This document shows positions 25,871 to 38,029 of a DNA stretch of 64,000 bases, piece after piece. The stretch's first letter is position 1. Each line of letters opens with the position of its first letter. Made by a program: the position numbers and the translations under genes. The notes beneath the pieces are model-generated. The model was given only the letters and a program-made list of their open reading frames with translations. It made no database searches and had not been told where the DNA came from. Source of the stretch: Aegilops tauschii subsp. strangulata (taxonomy: Eukaryota > Streptophyta > Magnoliopsida > Poales > Poaceae); NCBI RefSeq assembly GCF_002575655.3, contig NC_053039.3:372845633-372909632 (forward strand), given 5' to 3'.

Positions 25871-27331
25871 ATGGTGTTATTTCAATATCTATGATTTTCT
25901 ACTTGAATATGAGTCTTTATTTTCATTTAAAATTTGATAAATTAATATGGTTAATTGCTAGTTGTTTTATGATGCTCGATATGCTTGTTTTAGCTTCTGG
26001 TTGAGTTCATAGAATTATTTGGCTAAGTAGAGTAAGATTTTGCACTAGATATTTTGTTATGGAAAGTTATGGTAGCTATTTTTACTAGTAATAGTTTTCA
26101 ACTAAATGATGAAGTAATAAAAATGTTGTTTGTAGATAAAAATGAGTTATAACCAGAGAAGTTTCTGATCTTAGTATTGCAAGATAGTTATGTTGCTTGT
26201 TTTGATCCATGCTTAAGAGTTGCTTGCTCTGTGTGACGAGTAGTTGCATGATTTCCGGTATGATGACATGTTAGTAATAAAAAGTTTTTCTGAAAGTTAA
26301 TAATTAATTAAGTTCAACCTGAATATGATGTTGATCACATCATGGTGCCACTCAATCGGGTTTTTAATTCAGTGCGACCACATTTACCTAATGGGAAGGT
26401 CTTGATTCGGTCCTTTGTCGTGGCTCTCACCGGTGCCTCCCGCAAGGGAAGGTTATGGGCGTGCATACCCTGGCCCGGTAGGCAGACATAACCTTTTGTG
26501 CTCGTTTTGTTTTATGGTACCTTGTCCCCGTTTGGGACCATTTGCCACGACGGTGGCCGTTGGTGTCTTTGGTAGACACGGGGCCACCCAAAACCTAGCC
26601 CTGAGAGGGAGATGGTCGGAGTGGCCGGGGAGAGTGCATGGCAAAGGGAGGGTTTCGTCGGGATACTTTGGTCCACCCGAATGGGAGTACGAGGCCAGGT
26701 ATTCCGTAGTGTGGGTAAAGTGCGCTACCTCTGCAGAGTGTATTTAATCTATCGATAGCCGCGCCCTCGGTTATGGGCAAGACCCAGGAGTAAGTCACAC
26801 CATGGATCAACTTTTATAATTAATCTTGCAAACTAGTAATTGTTGTGATGCATTTGTTTCGTGGTGAACCTTGAACACTCGAGGTGTTCATGAGTGATTG
26901 GTTTCAGGTGTGACCCCGGTGTGGTCACCGTTTGGTTACGAGGTAACCGTCTGGTAAACGAGTCCGCGTGACTCGGTGCGCTGTTTGGTTGCTTTGCATA
27001 GCTTTGCATTTGTAGTAATTTCTTGCATTAATTTAAATTGATTAATTATTATGATATTGCCTATCATCGTGCTTATGTTTGTTGTGAGCTTGCAAGTACA
27101 TTCAATGTACTGACCTGGTGTGTGATGCCAGCTTTCAGGCAAGTTGATTCGCATCGAAGCGCATCTCGTGTCTAGGCCGTGTCCACGTCGGTGTCCGTGT
27201 GAAATGGAGTTCCGTTACGTCGTGCTTCCGCTGCCGCGTAGTTTCGTGTGATCGAGGCCCCAGCCATGTTCATTAAATAATGTACATACTGTCCAGCAGC
27301 ACCATGTGTGCCGCTTGGCCATGAAGACGAT
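25871..27331 (+). repeat. Continuation of the chromovirus 3' LTR, or other old sequence
   Basis: The TTTGG duplication shows that this sequence was contiguous with 13560 before the LARD-like insertion, so at least its beginning is chromovirus LTR. It is AT-rich at first, then carries a GC-rich part at 26400-26760. I could not identify the LTR terminus. ORFs at 26415-26747 look like chance. The last five bases, ACGAT, are the duplicated target of element A. Confidence 0.55.
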
Positions 27332-27812
27332 TGAGGGAGTCCTGGACTAAGGGGTCCTCGGGCATCCGGCCTACTATCAGTGGGCCGGACTAATGGGCTG
27401 TGAAGATATGAAGGCCGAACACTGTACCCGTGGCCGGGTTGGACTCTACTTGGCGTGGAAGGCAAGCTTGGTGACCAATTATGAAGATTCCTTTCTATGT
27501 AACCGACTCCATGTAACCCTAGATCTCTGCGGTGTCTATATAAACCGGAGAGCGTAGTCCGGATAGGCGGATACTCATTACCATATTCACATAGGCTAGA
27601 CTTCTAGGGTTTTAGCCATTATGATCTCGTGGTAGATCAACTCTTGTAACACTCATATTCATCAGGATCAATCAAGCAGGAAGTAGGGTATTGCCTCCAT
27701 AGAGAGGGCCCGAACCTGGGTAAACATCGTGTCCCCCGTCTCCTGTTACCATCGATCCTAGACACACAGTTCGGGACCCCCTACCCGAGATCCGCCGGTT
27801 TTGACACCGACA
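27332..27812 (+). repeat. 5' LTR of element A
   Basis: Begins TGAGGGAGTCC and ends in GACA at 27812. A TATATAAA box is at 27537-27544. The 3' copy has TT where this copy has CC near its end, which obscures the boundary until the ACGAT duplication is used to set it. Confidence 0.9.
27537..27544 (+). promoter_or_regulatory. TATA box in the element A LTR
   Basis: TATATAAA in the LTR is followed by ACCGGAGAG. It is repeated in the 3' LTR near 36935, so it is the likely promoter of the element. Confidence 0.6.
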
Positions 27813-27859
27813 TTGGTGCATTCATTGAGAGTTCCACTGTGCCGTCGACAAAAGGTTCG

Positions 27860-28880
27860 ATGGCTCGCCTTGTCCTTAAAGACGACATCACCTCTGGGGG
27901 AGTCCTGACCCCAGGCCAGATCCTCCTGCTGGGCGGCTTCACCATGATCGCCCGTTCGGCCGTTGAGCCGACGATGACCTCTCGGGCCATCGAAAACCCC
28001 CTTCACATCAACCCCGAACACTCCAGGAAAATATATCCGGCACAGTTTCCATCCTTAAACGAGCTCCTGGATCGCATCGCCGCTTTGGGAATCGCCACAG
28101 ATTACGATCGGATCGGGCCTAAAACCGATCAAGGAGAAATCAAAACTCCACCGGTCACCCATCAGATAGCGGTAGTCGAGGAGCAGGACGGCGAGTCTTC
28201 TTCTATGACGAAGATAGACTATATCCAGATCGCCGATCAGGAAGAACCGGATACCCACCCGCGAAAGGATGTGGCCAGCCTTCCGAACATAAAATCGGAC
28301 GGCAGTCCTAAACAATCAGAAGATACTCCGGGGCCCGAACTGACAAGTCTGGAGGCTCTCCAGACTCCGGATAATCGGTCAAGTCAGGGTTCGGATTTAA
28401 TTCCACCCACCCACCCGGACATAGACGCTCTCATGAGCACAAAGCAGCAGTCTCAGGAAAAGGTCCACCACTTCTGGGCCAGATTCCTCCTTGTCAAGGA
28501 CAAGGTAAAAGATTGCCGTGACGAGGACGCAATATCAGCGTTCTGCAAAAATTGCGCGGTCGAAGGAATCCTTAACGCCATCAATCGCCGCCGCATACTG
28601 AAATTTGCTGACTTAGCAACCATCGTACAAAGGTACTGTGCAATGGAAAGCGCCTGGAAAACTCAGGCAGCTCGTTGGGAACCACCGGCCGCTACCCGGC
28701 CCCTCGTCCGAACAAAAAGGACACACCCTCTCGGGACGTCTGACCCAACAGCAAAGAAATCAAAACCATTATGGGGCGCGGAACCGTTCTGGAAGGATGG
28801 CTCGATGGGCCATGCAAAATACACACAACATCGGATAACGCTCCAACCCACAGCCTTAGAGCATGTTAGATACTCCGGCA
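27860..28880 (+). pseudogene. gag: Element A gag, shortened and frameshifted
   Basis: The ATG at 27860 opens a frame that reaches about 28880. The N-terminal half is acidic and Ser/Pro-rich. Near 28437-28500 it enters the gag core with 'HHFWARFLLVKDKVKDC' and later 'FADLATIVQRYCAMESAW' (about 28604). The core joins the linker more abruptly than expected, so an internal deletion is likely. No zinc knuckle is seen. Near 28880 the protein-like reading moves to another frame, which continues as protease. Confidence 0.75.
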
Positions 28881-28881
28881 A

Positions 28882-29451
28882 GTGGCCAAGAGCGGCGAGG
28901 ATATCCTCACCAAGAATACACCAGAACAACACCCCCCAGAAAACGACAACCCCAAAGTACTGACGGTCTTTGAGACATTCGCCTCAAACAATAGGCGCAA
29001 AAGGGCACTCCGCGAACTCGCCGAAGTCTGCCAAATCGCAGCAATAAACCCTTGGAACGACATGGCCATAACTTTCAACGTCGGTGATGAACCAAAATAC
29101 AGGACAGTCCAAGCACTAGCCGCCTTGGTCCTCAACCCAATCGTGGACGGCTTTGGGCTCACCAAGGTTCTCATGGACGGCGGCAGCGGACTAAACCTCA
29201 TCTATGAAGATACTCTCCACAAAATGAAAATAGACAGGAGCCGCATCGAGCAAAGCAGTACGACCTTCCGAGGAATCATTCCCAGTCGAGAGGCGCGGTG
29301 TGCGGGACAAATCACACTTGACGTAGTATTCGGCACGCCGGAGAATTATCGGTCCGAAGAGATAACCTTCCAAGTGGCCCCTTTCAACAACGGATATCAC
29401 GCCCTCTTAGGGCGAGATGCATTTACACGCTTCCAAGCTATACCTCATTAG
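28882..29451 (+). pseudogene. pol: Element A protease region
   Basis: The reading includes 'VLMDGGSGLNLIY' at about 29170-29208, the Asp-Gly-Gly form of the aspartic protease site seen in Tat elements. It also includes 'HALLGRDAF' near 29400, the usual C-terminal protease word. A TAG stop at 29449-29451 interrupts it before 'GYMKLKMPGPNGII', and the frame is lost again before RT. Confidence 0.8.
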
Positions 29452-29679
29452 GGGTACATGAAACTCAAGATGCCCGGGCCCAATGGCATAATCACTCTCG
29501 TCAGTGATCCGGACATAGCACTCCGTGCCGAAAACAAAACCGCATCCTAGCCCTCGAGGCATTATCTGAGGCCCTCGCGGCCAAAGAATTAACCACACTG
29601 CGCTCCACGGTGGACAGGGACGACGCGATCCTAGAAAAATGACCCAAATCCACTTCCTTCAAGCCAACAGAAGAAATAG

Positions 29680-31708
29680 TCAAATTTTAGGTCCATCCAA
29701 CAGACCCGAAGAAGATAGCATCTGTCGGAGCGCAGCTCAGCCCCACAGTCAACGCCTCACTACGAGAATTCTTGCGCGAAAACTGGGATATATTCGCCTG
29801 GCAACCCTCAGATATGCCAAGAATCCCGCGCGAGTTGGCCAAACACCGCCTCAACATACTGAAGGGATACAAGCAGGTCAAACAAACACTGTGGCACTTT
29901 TCCGAACCCAAACGACAACCTATGGGGGAATAGCTGGCCAAACTCATCGAGGCCGGATTTATTAGAGATATTAAACATCCGGACTGGCTGGCAAACCTGG
30001 TAATGGTACCAAAGAAGGATAAATCCTGGCGCCTGTGCGTCGATTTCAAAGACCTTAACAAGGCTTGCCCTAAGGATCCCTTCCCCTCCCTCGCATTGAT
30101 CAAATCATTGACGCTACCGCAGGACACGACTCGTTGTGCTTCCTTGATGCATATTCCGGATACCATCAAATCAAAATGAAGGAGTCCGATCAAGCCGCAA
30201 CAGCATTCAATACGCCATACGGGCCGTTTTGCTTTAATACCATGCCTTTCGGGCTCAAGAACGCCGGTGCCACCTACCAGCGCATGATCCAAACATGCCT
30301 CGAGAAACAGATCGGCAAGACAGTGGAGGCTTACATGGACGACGTCGTCATCAAAATCAGACACGTCGAAACACTAATAGACGATTTGCGTCTCACATTC
30401 GACAACCTCCGCACATACGACATCAAGCTTAACCCGGAAAATTGCGTATTCGGCGTCCCCGCCGGAAAACTGCTGGGCTTCATTGTTTCCAACAAAGGGA
30501 TTGAAGCAAATCCCGCCAAAATCTGAGTCCTATCACAATTGGCTACGCCAACCGAACTTAAACAAGTCCAAAAACTCGCTGGGTGCGTGGCAGCTTTGAG
30601 CCGCTTTATCTCTAGGTTGGTGGAAAAGGCGCTGCCACTGTATCAACTTCTACGACACTCCGATAACTTCAAGTGGACAGACGCGGCGATGGCCGGACTG
30701 GAAGAAATAAAAGCCCTTCTGGCAAGCAACCCAATTCTGGCCACGCCAAACATCGGTGAACCAATGCTCCTATATATATCGGCAACACACCAGGTGGTGG
30801 GCGCCATACTCGTCATCGAGCGAGAAGAGGACGGACACAAATTTCTGCTCCAAAAGCCGGTATACTACGTATCGACCGTCCTCACACCATGCAAATCCCG
30901 GTACCCTCACTATCAAAAGATAGCATATGCAGTCTTCATGGCATCTCGAAAGTTACGACACTACTTTCAGGAGTGTTCGCTCACGGTGGCTTCCGAAGTA
31001 CCCCTCAATGACATAATAAACAACCGGGATGCCACGGGCCGGATTGCCAAATGGGCCATTGAGCTACTTCCATTCGACATCACGTACAAACCACGTCGAG
31101 CCATCAAATCCCAAGTACTGGCTGACTTCGTCGCCGAATGGACAGAGGCCGAACTTCCTAAAGAGTACAGCGCGTATTCCAACTGGGTTATGCATTTCGA
31201 CGGCTCCAAAATGTTGGCGGGGCTACGAGCGGGCGTCGTATTAACTTCCCCCACAGGAGATATCGTCCAGTACGTACTCCAAATATTATTCAAAGACTCC
31301 AACAACGCAACCGAATACGAGGCCTTGCTGCATGGCCTTCGGATGGCCGTATCAATGGGCATACAATGCTTGGAGGTGCGCGGGGACTCAAACCTCGCAA
31401 TATCCCAAATTAATGGAGAGTTTGATGCCAAAGATCCAAAGATGGCAGCTTATCGCAACGCCGTCTTAAAAATGTCGGCTCAATTCGAGGGGCTCGAATT
31501 TCATCACGTCGCCCGCGAAAGTAATCAGGCGGCAGACGTCCTTGCTCGCATTGGCGCTAAGCGCGACCCCGTGCCACCTAACATCTTCCTCGAAAGCCTC
31601 TTTAAGCCATCCGTGGTGTGGCAAGGGGGAGACAGCAACGACAGTCCCGTTCCGAACACAAATATAGATAGCGAACATGCCGATATCATCGGAGTCTCAG
31701 CCACTTAA
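29680..31708 (+). pseudogene. pol: Element A reverse transcriptase, RNase H and archaeal-type second RNase H
   Basis: RT begins with 'FLRENWDIFAWQPSDMP' (about 29771). A TAG lies near 29930, and a frameshift near 30115-30134 precedes 'GYHQIKMKESD'. The catalytic 'AYMDDVVIK' is at about 30331-30357. A TGA at 30524-30526 follows RT. The next open part (30527-31708) holds RNase H ('KSRYPHYQKIAYAVFMASRK') and, from about 31183, a second RNase H with 'WVMHFDGS', 'EYEALLHGL' and 'VRGDSNLAI', where the D, E and D residues are visible. The frame ends in TAA. Confidence 0.88.
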
Positions 31709-31733
31709 ATAACACCATCGGCCCAGCTCATCA

Positions 31734-32951
31734 TTGCAGTCAATGCCCCCGTGGACCGAACCATTCTTGGCCTACCTTGATAGGAAGGAGCTCCCAGAAG
31801 ATCAGCACGAGGCTCACCGCATTGTACAGCGTTCGAAGGCCTATAAAGTTCACGAAGGAGAGCTCTACAAGAAAAGCACTACCGGAGTCCTTCAAAGGTG
31901 TATCTCCAAGGAGGAGGGGCGGCAACTCTTGGCAGAAATTCACACCGGTCTCGGTGGGCACCACGCCGCAGCCAGGGCACTTGTCAGCAAGGCCTTCTGG
32001 ACAGGATTTTATTGGCCTACGGCCCGAGCTGACGCGCAGGACCTCGTCCAGCGCTGCGTGGGATGCCAACTCTTCACCAACCAAAGCCATATGCCCCAAA
32101 CCGCCCTACGAACAATCCCCATTACATGGCCCTTTGCGGTCTGGGGCTTGGACATGGTTGGACCCCTTCAAGGGGGAAGCCATAAGAAAAAGTATCTGCT
32201 GGTCATGGTGGATAAATTCACCAAGTGGATAGAGGCTAGACCAGTTAAAACGGCCGAGTCTGGACCGGTGATTGCATTTATATCCGACATGGTGCACCGT
32301 TATGGTGTCCCGCACAGCATCATCACCGACAATGGTTCCAATTTCACAGCCGATGAGGTAAAAACCTGGTGTGCTAATCTGGGCATTAAGCTCGATTACG
32401 CCTCTGTCTACCACCCGCAAACAAACGGTCAAGTCGAATGAGCCAATGGTCTTATTATGAGCGGAATCAAACCCAAGCTAGTGCGGTCTTTGAAAGAATC
32501 AGACAAACACTGGGTTGAGGAGCTCGACTCCGTACTCTGGGGGCTGTGGACCACGCCCAACCGTACTACCGGATACACACCTTTCTTCATGGTGTATGGT
32601 GCAGAGGCTATGTTGCCCTGCGATGTTATACATGACTCACCTCGAGTGCATATGTATGAAGAGAAAGAGGCCGAGTTGGATCGGCAGGACAGTCTAGATG
32701 CCTTGGAGGAGGAGTGCGACGTCGCCAAAGCCCGTTCAGCATTTTATCAACAGCAAGCTCGAAGATATCAAAATAGAGAAGTACCGGCCAAGACTTACAA
32801 CATTGGCGAACTTGTTCTACGCTTGCCGGAGAAGAAAAAGGACAAACTCAAGCCCAAATGGGAGGGTCCCTTCATAATCGACGAAGTTCTTATCGGCGGA
32901 GCGTACCGTCTTCGTGATGCATCAGACAATCGCCTAGAGCCGAACCCCTAG
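31734..32951 (+). pseudogene. pol: Element A integrase
   Basis: The zinc-binding part shows 'HTGLGGHHAA' (about 31939) and 'CVGCQLF'. The core aspartates are in 'WGLDMVGPL' and 'ITDNGSNF'. The catalytic Glu is in 'NGQVE', immediately followed by TGA at 32439-32441. The reading continues to 32951 with 'YTPFFMVYGAEAMLPCD' and 'KPKWEGPFIIDEV'. It ends at a TAG in the position of the Trp expected before 'NAARLRRFY'. The stops fit C-to-T or G-to-A changes. Confidence 0.88.
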
Positions 32952-32999
32952 AACGCGGCCAGACTCCGAAGGTTTTATGCCTAGCGCCGAATTCTTTGT

Positions 33000-33620
33000 T
33001 CGTCCCCTTCTCCCCTGTAGTTTCCATTACTTTTTCTCTCTCTTCCCCCTTTATTTTTTTGCTTTAAAGCTCTCATACGGATCGACCGAACACCGCTGAC
33101 GTACACATCTTTACATATGTACGTCCATTATACCTGGGGGCTTCTTTAAAAGAAGCTTGTTAATATTATTTTTCGAGCGTCAAGCTCATCACACATACGC
33201 GTTTTTCCCGTATGTCTTTTCTTCACCATTATATGCATCGATATGACTTAAGTTTTGGCCAAGCTGGGTAGCCTGGCTCCTGTGCTTACCCCTACGTTCC
33301 CGATTGTTCGGCTAGGTGGTAAAGGGAGCACCTCTGCGATTGTTACTGCCGGGTCATCCAGATGTGTACCTCAGACTGGGTGAAGCCGAAAGCTAGCATT
33401 CTTAAGGGAATATTCGGTCGGTGGATGAAAATGTTTTTTGCACACTCTATTGTGAACCCCCAGAAGCTATACACACTGTGATTTTCACATCACAATTCGG
33501 ACATGTCTACTAATGCATGCACACCCTGGGAAAGGAACCCTTAACGGAACTATTCTCCCTGGAAGATGTTTCTTACAATCTCAATGTAATATAACATAAC
33601 TAGCCGGATACAACTTGTCT
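33000..33620. other. Untranslated 3' region of element A
   Basis: T-rich then mixed sequence between integrase and the antisense gene. I see no coding domain on either strand. Confidence 0.6.
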
Positions 33621-33622
33621 GT

Positions 33623-36454
33623 TCAAGCAACTATGACCCCTACGCTTAGTATTCCACGCATACCCCGGCCTATTCGGCCGTGACGGTATTCGGAAAACAC
33701 TCCGCACCTTCGGGTCCGGAGGTTGAAGCGAAAAGGTCTGCCATGACAAATGATATACAATTCAGCTAGAATTCCACATGGTGAGGAAAGTAAATAGTCA
33801 CTTGGACTCAAACACTTGATTATTCCTCGGGCCATGTGATTAGGATTCAGCTTGGTATATCGCGTTTTCACCATGGCCCAGGCCTCTCGCGCACCCTCTC
33901 GACAGGCCGATATCTTCCATAATCGGATACACTGCTGCGCTCCCTCAACTCTACAAGCTCCTCCATACTTCTTGGAGGGGAGGCGGATGGCCATAAGGCC
34001 TTGACAACACTTCGCATGGCCAGCCGAGCGTGCTCGTGCACTTGCGACAGTCTTTGCAGCAAATTACTTGATGATCCGGACATCTCCTCTTCAGGACGGC
34101 CCGTCAATATACCTGCAAACATAGTTATATCAGTTTCATTTAACTCCGAACTACTTCAAAAAAAGTTCATAAACATACTGAATATGCCGCCCCGCAGCTT
34201 CTTGTTCTCCTTCACGGAGTTGGCTAGCTGGGCCCGCACATCTTTCAACTCTTCACCCAACGTAGTGTTGGAATCATGTAGCTTGTTTTTCTCGTCCCTG
34301 ACGCGGGTCAGCACACGCTCGCCTGCGGCGTGTTGCCTCTTTGCCTCTCTTTCTCCCTCTTGGGCGATCTTCAACTTCTTTTCAAGTTGATCAGGCGGCC
34401 CTATTATTCGATCAGTGGCAGTATTAGCATAGTTGGTATACAATTATTATTCCTTGATGGAGGGGAACGTTACCAGAGGACAGCTTCTTGAAGTTTTCCA
34501 ATTCGGTGGTAGCAGCATTTAGCTGCGCCCGACACTGCTCTAGCTCTTGAGCTAGCAGGCCATTCTTCTCTGTAAGCACCTAGTCGTACAACGATCCATA
34601 AATCAGTTGTGCCAACCACTTTCAGTCTCGAGGGCTACGGGCATATGATCTTCCTTTTTTGGACAAAGAAAACTTACCCGCACATCCGCCAAATATTGCT
34701 TCGTGGCTCTTCTAAGCCCATCTCGAGCAGCTCGGATGTATGCGTCGCCCGAGCTAAAGGCATCGAATGCCTCCTCCGAGAACTTGGGGCCCCGTAAGAC
34801 CGCCCTACAGCGCCGATGATTCATGGTGCTCTCTACCTCCGAGTTGGAAACGGACATATTTTCTGAACCCTCGGCCGATGGACAGTCCGGCATTGTTCCC
34901 ACAGTGGCCCTCGTCTCTCCGACTGGATCTAAATCCTAGTTGTCGGGAGCACGACCGGCCGGGCCTTCGGACACAGTTCGGCGAACCTTTTTCCTGTAAT
35001 CAAACAAACGCACAGGTCATAGTTGGATGCGGCCACTGACAAAGCATATTTACCCATACCTCCTCGATGAAGGCCTGGTTGCGTCTTCACCGGCCTACCT
35101 CTTCGAAGGCCTGCCCGGCACAGGAACCGACCTCTTCAGAATCGTCGAACGACTCCCCTATGGAGCGCGAGACAGTGCGGTGGGTGAGGCAGAATAAAAG
35201 CACTCTTTTAGAGAAAGTGTCTCTTGATTACTTACTTGTGAAGCAGGAAGAAGGCCAGGATAGTCGGCGATGATGGCCACTTATGTGCCATCATAGCTCG
35301 TCTGGTAAAACACTCCCTCGGCGAGCACCACGAATATATCCGGATCCTCCTCAAACCCAGGATCAAGCTCCCAATTGTGGTTTTCCGGCTGTGGGGCGGG
35401 ACTATGAAGTCCTTCGGTGACCTTTCGCCAGTGCTGTCATAACAAACGGATTTGAAATTTATCAAAAGGAATCCGGCAAGGGAAGGAATGAAACAGAGGG
35501 GTGGAAGCTTACCCAACTGGGAGGATCATACATAGAATACCCATCTCTGCGCTTAATGCGAAGAAATTCCTCTTCCTCCCCTTTAAATGGCCCGGCCAAT
35601 ATCTTAGCCAGAGCAGCGGGGGTGTCCGGACCTTTCCGGCCACAGCGGGAGGCGTCATCCTCCCCATTGTAGTGCCACATTGGCAGCCCTCTGTATTGTA
35701 GCGGCTGAATCCCTCGCACTATGGAGGTCGCCATTACCTCGATTATTGTGAGTCCGGACTGAGCGAGCATCTTTATCATGCTCATGAGCTGACGAACTTC
35801 CGCACTGTCATCCTCTTCACGACTCTAGGGACGCCAACTGTGGCATTTCTTCAACGGAACGCTCACAAACTCGGGAAGACCCTTTTGAACTGGGTCAGGA
35901 AGTGCGACGTCCTCAATATAGAACCATTCGGAAGGCCATTCGTCAAACGCCTTCCTTGGTGTGCCGGATAGATATCCGGTATCGGCAACACGCCACACTT
36001 CGGCTCCACCCACTTCAAATATTGACCCCTCGTGATTACGCGCGACAAGGCAGAACAACTTCCTCCACAGCTCAAAATGGGCCTCGACCCCCAGAAATAA
36101 TTCGCATAAAGCGACATAACCCGCAATATGCAGAAGGGAGGCAGGGGTGAAGTTGTGCAGTTGGAGGCCATAATATTCCAGAAGCCCTCGGAGGAACGGA
36201 TGGATTGGAAATCCGGCGCCTCTTAGCAGGAAGGGGACGAAACACACTCAGTCTCCCCCAGGTGGGTTGGGGAAATCCTCTGCCTGAGTCTCGCCATTAA
36301 AAGAGGGCAGTCCTGCTCGGACAGGGACCAGATCTGCGGGAGGAAGAAATCCCTGCGTTTGCAACTTCGTCAGTTGACTGTGGGACACAGAGCACTTCAC
36401 CCACCCGCCTTTCTCTGGGTCGGAACGGGAGGAGGAGCTGGGAATGCTAGCCAT
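33623..36454 (-). pseudogene. Antisense multi-exon gene of element A (Transposase_28-type aORF)
   Basis: The ATG at 36452-36454 on the minus strand opens exon 1 (36454-35513). It contains 'FPIHPFLRGLLEYYGLQL' and 'LHIAGYVALCELFLGVEAHF', the core of the plant Transposase_28 or 'putative gypsy type transposon' family. Stops at 36248 and 35825 interrupt the same frame. The exon ends at a GTAAGC donor. Exon 2 starts after TATGACAG (35433), reads 'HWRKVTEGL', and meets a TAA near 35280. Later exons carry coiled-coil sequence (about 34156-34390) and 'MVKTRYTKLNPNHMA' (about 33823-33867). The role of these antisense proteins is unknown. Several exons remain recognisable although the gene is broken. 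Confidence 0.75.
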
Positions 36455-36716
36455 GTTGGAATGGTCTCTCGTAGCAATCTCCGAGGATTTTCTCGGTGTA
36501 GCGTCGAATGGATCTAAGATCCAGTCCCTTTACATAAACACCCTGACCTTCCGCATTCGCTCAACACGTGGAAGACGGAGTTATTAATGCATAGAAGCCG
36601 AGGGGAGCGATAGTGAATCAACAGCCGAATATATTACTTGGAAGTCATCGGAGGAGCAACCCACCTTGCAATGCCGAAGACAATCTGTGTGTTGAACACT
36701 TCGTTATTAAAGACTA

Positions 36717-36729
36717 GTTTGGGGGCTAC
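36717..36729 (+). other. Polypurine tract of element A
   Basis: GTTTGGGGGCTAC lies directly before the 3' LTR. Confidence 0.75.
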
Positions 36730-37209
36730 TGAGGGAGTCCTGGACTAAGGGGTCCTCGGGCATCCGGCCTATTATCAGTGGGCCGGACTGATGGGCTGTG
36801 AAGATATGAAGGCCGAAGACTATACCCGTGGCCGGGTTGGACTCTAGTTGGCGTGGAAGGCAAGCTTGGCGACCAATTATGAAGATTCCTTTCTATGTAA
36901 CCGACTCCATGTAACCCTAGATCTCTCCGGTGTCTATATAAACCGGAGAGCATAGTCCGGATAGGCGGATACTCATTACCATATTCACATAGGCTAGACT
37001 TCTAGGGTTTTAGCCATTACGATCTCGTGGTAGATCAACTCTTGTAACACTGATATTCATCAAGATCAATCAAGCAGGAAGTAGGGTATTACCTCCATAG
37101 AGAGGGCCCGAACCTGGGTAAACATCGTGTCCCCGTCTCCTGTTACCATCGATCCTAGACGCACAGTTCAGGACCCCCTACCCGAGATCCGCCGGTTTTG
37201 ACATTGACA
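36730..37209 (+). repeat. 3' LTR of element A
   Basis: 480 bp, nearly identical to 27332-27812. It begins TGAGGGAGTCC and is followed by the ACGAT duplication at 37210. Confidence 0.9.
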
Positions 37210-38029
37210 ACGATGGCGTGGAGGCGATGCAGAGCTTCCTGACTCGCGTGGCTCGACAAGAAGGACAGGAGCATCACGGCGGTTCTTCCGGATGCATCGG
37301 GCGGTCGAGGGGGAGGCGTTGGCTACGCGTATGGCGGTGGCGGTCGGCGGCTGCGCTCGGACGCGAGCAAGGGAGCAGAGGAGGGGTGGGTAAGCCAGAG
37401 AGAGGGGGAAGTGAGGGGAGGCTTCAGGCGTCTCCGTGGCGCTCGAATGGGGATGGGGGGAGGCAGCAGTAGGTGGAAGCAGGAGGTGGCCGCGGGTGCG
37501 CGCGCAGACGACACGCCTCTGCCTACTGGCAGAGGTGGAAGAAGACATCGGCTCCCCTGGTGGCAGGGCCGATTCTCTCCTGGGCCAGGTAAGCAGGTAA
37601 GATTCTGCGCTGTTTTATTTTTCTGTTCTGTTTTCTTTTATTTATTCATTTGCCACCATTTGAATTCAAACAAAAATTCAAACAAGAGACAAATCTTCTG
37701 TGAACATTTTAATGTTGCTTCATGGACTTTTCCAGAGGCACATAAATTATCACAGAGCATTTGAAAATATATCCCATATATATTTGAATATATTTTCATA
37801 TTCAAATATACTATTGTTTTAAATTCAGAGGCCAAATAATTCCTTAAAAATGTTCCAGAATTTTTGTTTGGTATCTAACTCTTACCAAAATTCTCAAAAC
37901 TATTTTTAGGGCATTTCGGATTCACTGAATGCAATTTAAAGGGTTCTTGCCCTTCTTCTAAAAGATTTTGAGGCTTGCAACAAACAAGTGCTAGCCTAGT
38001 GCAAGGTAAAGCTAGGGATGTGACAACTG
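37210..38029 (-). repeat. Inverted fragment of a LARD-like LTR
   Basis: This is a second copy of 1489-2327. It carries the same GC-rich block, the same 'GTAAGCAGGTAAGATTCTG' word and the same minus-strand LTR start TGTCACATCCC at the right end. It lacks about 41 bp present at 2235-2275 and has small insertions. The left end coincides with the element A insertion site and the right end stops three bases past the LTR terminus. The minus-strand ORF at 37168-37548 is a by-product of base composition. Confidence 0.85.

Larger units (their letters stand above)
27332..37209 (+). mobile_element. Element A: Tat/Retand-type Ty3/Gypsy retrotransposon, complete but inactive
   Basis: Direct LTRs at 27332-27812 and 36730-37209 bound about 8.9 kb, and the 5-bp duplication ACGAT (27327-27331 and 37210-37214) flanks them. 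The interior reads gag, protease, RT, RNase H, a second RNase H, integrase, then about 3.7 kb carrying an antisense multi-exon gene. Two RNase H modules and an antisense ORF are hallmarks of the plant Tat lineage. Stops and frameshifts disable gag-pol. Confidence 0.92.
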
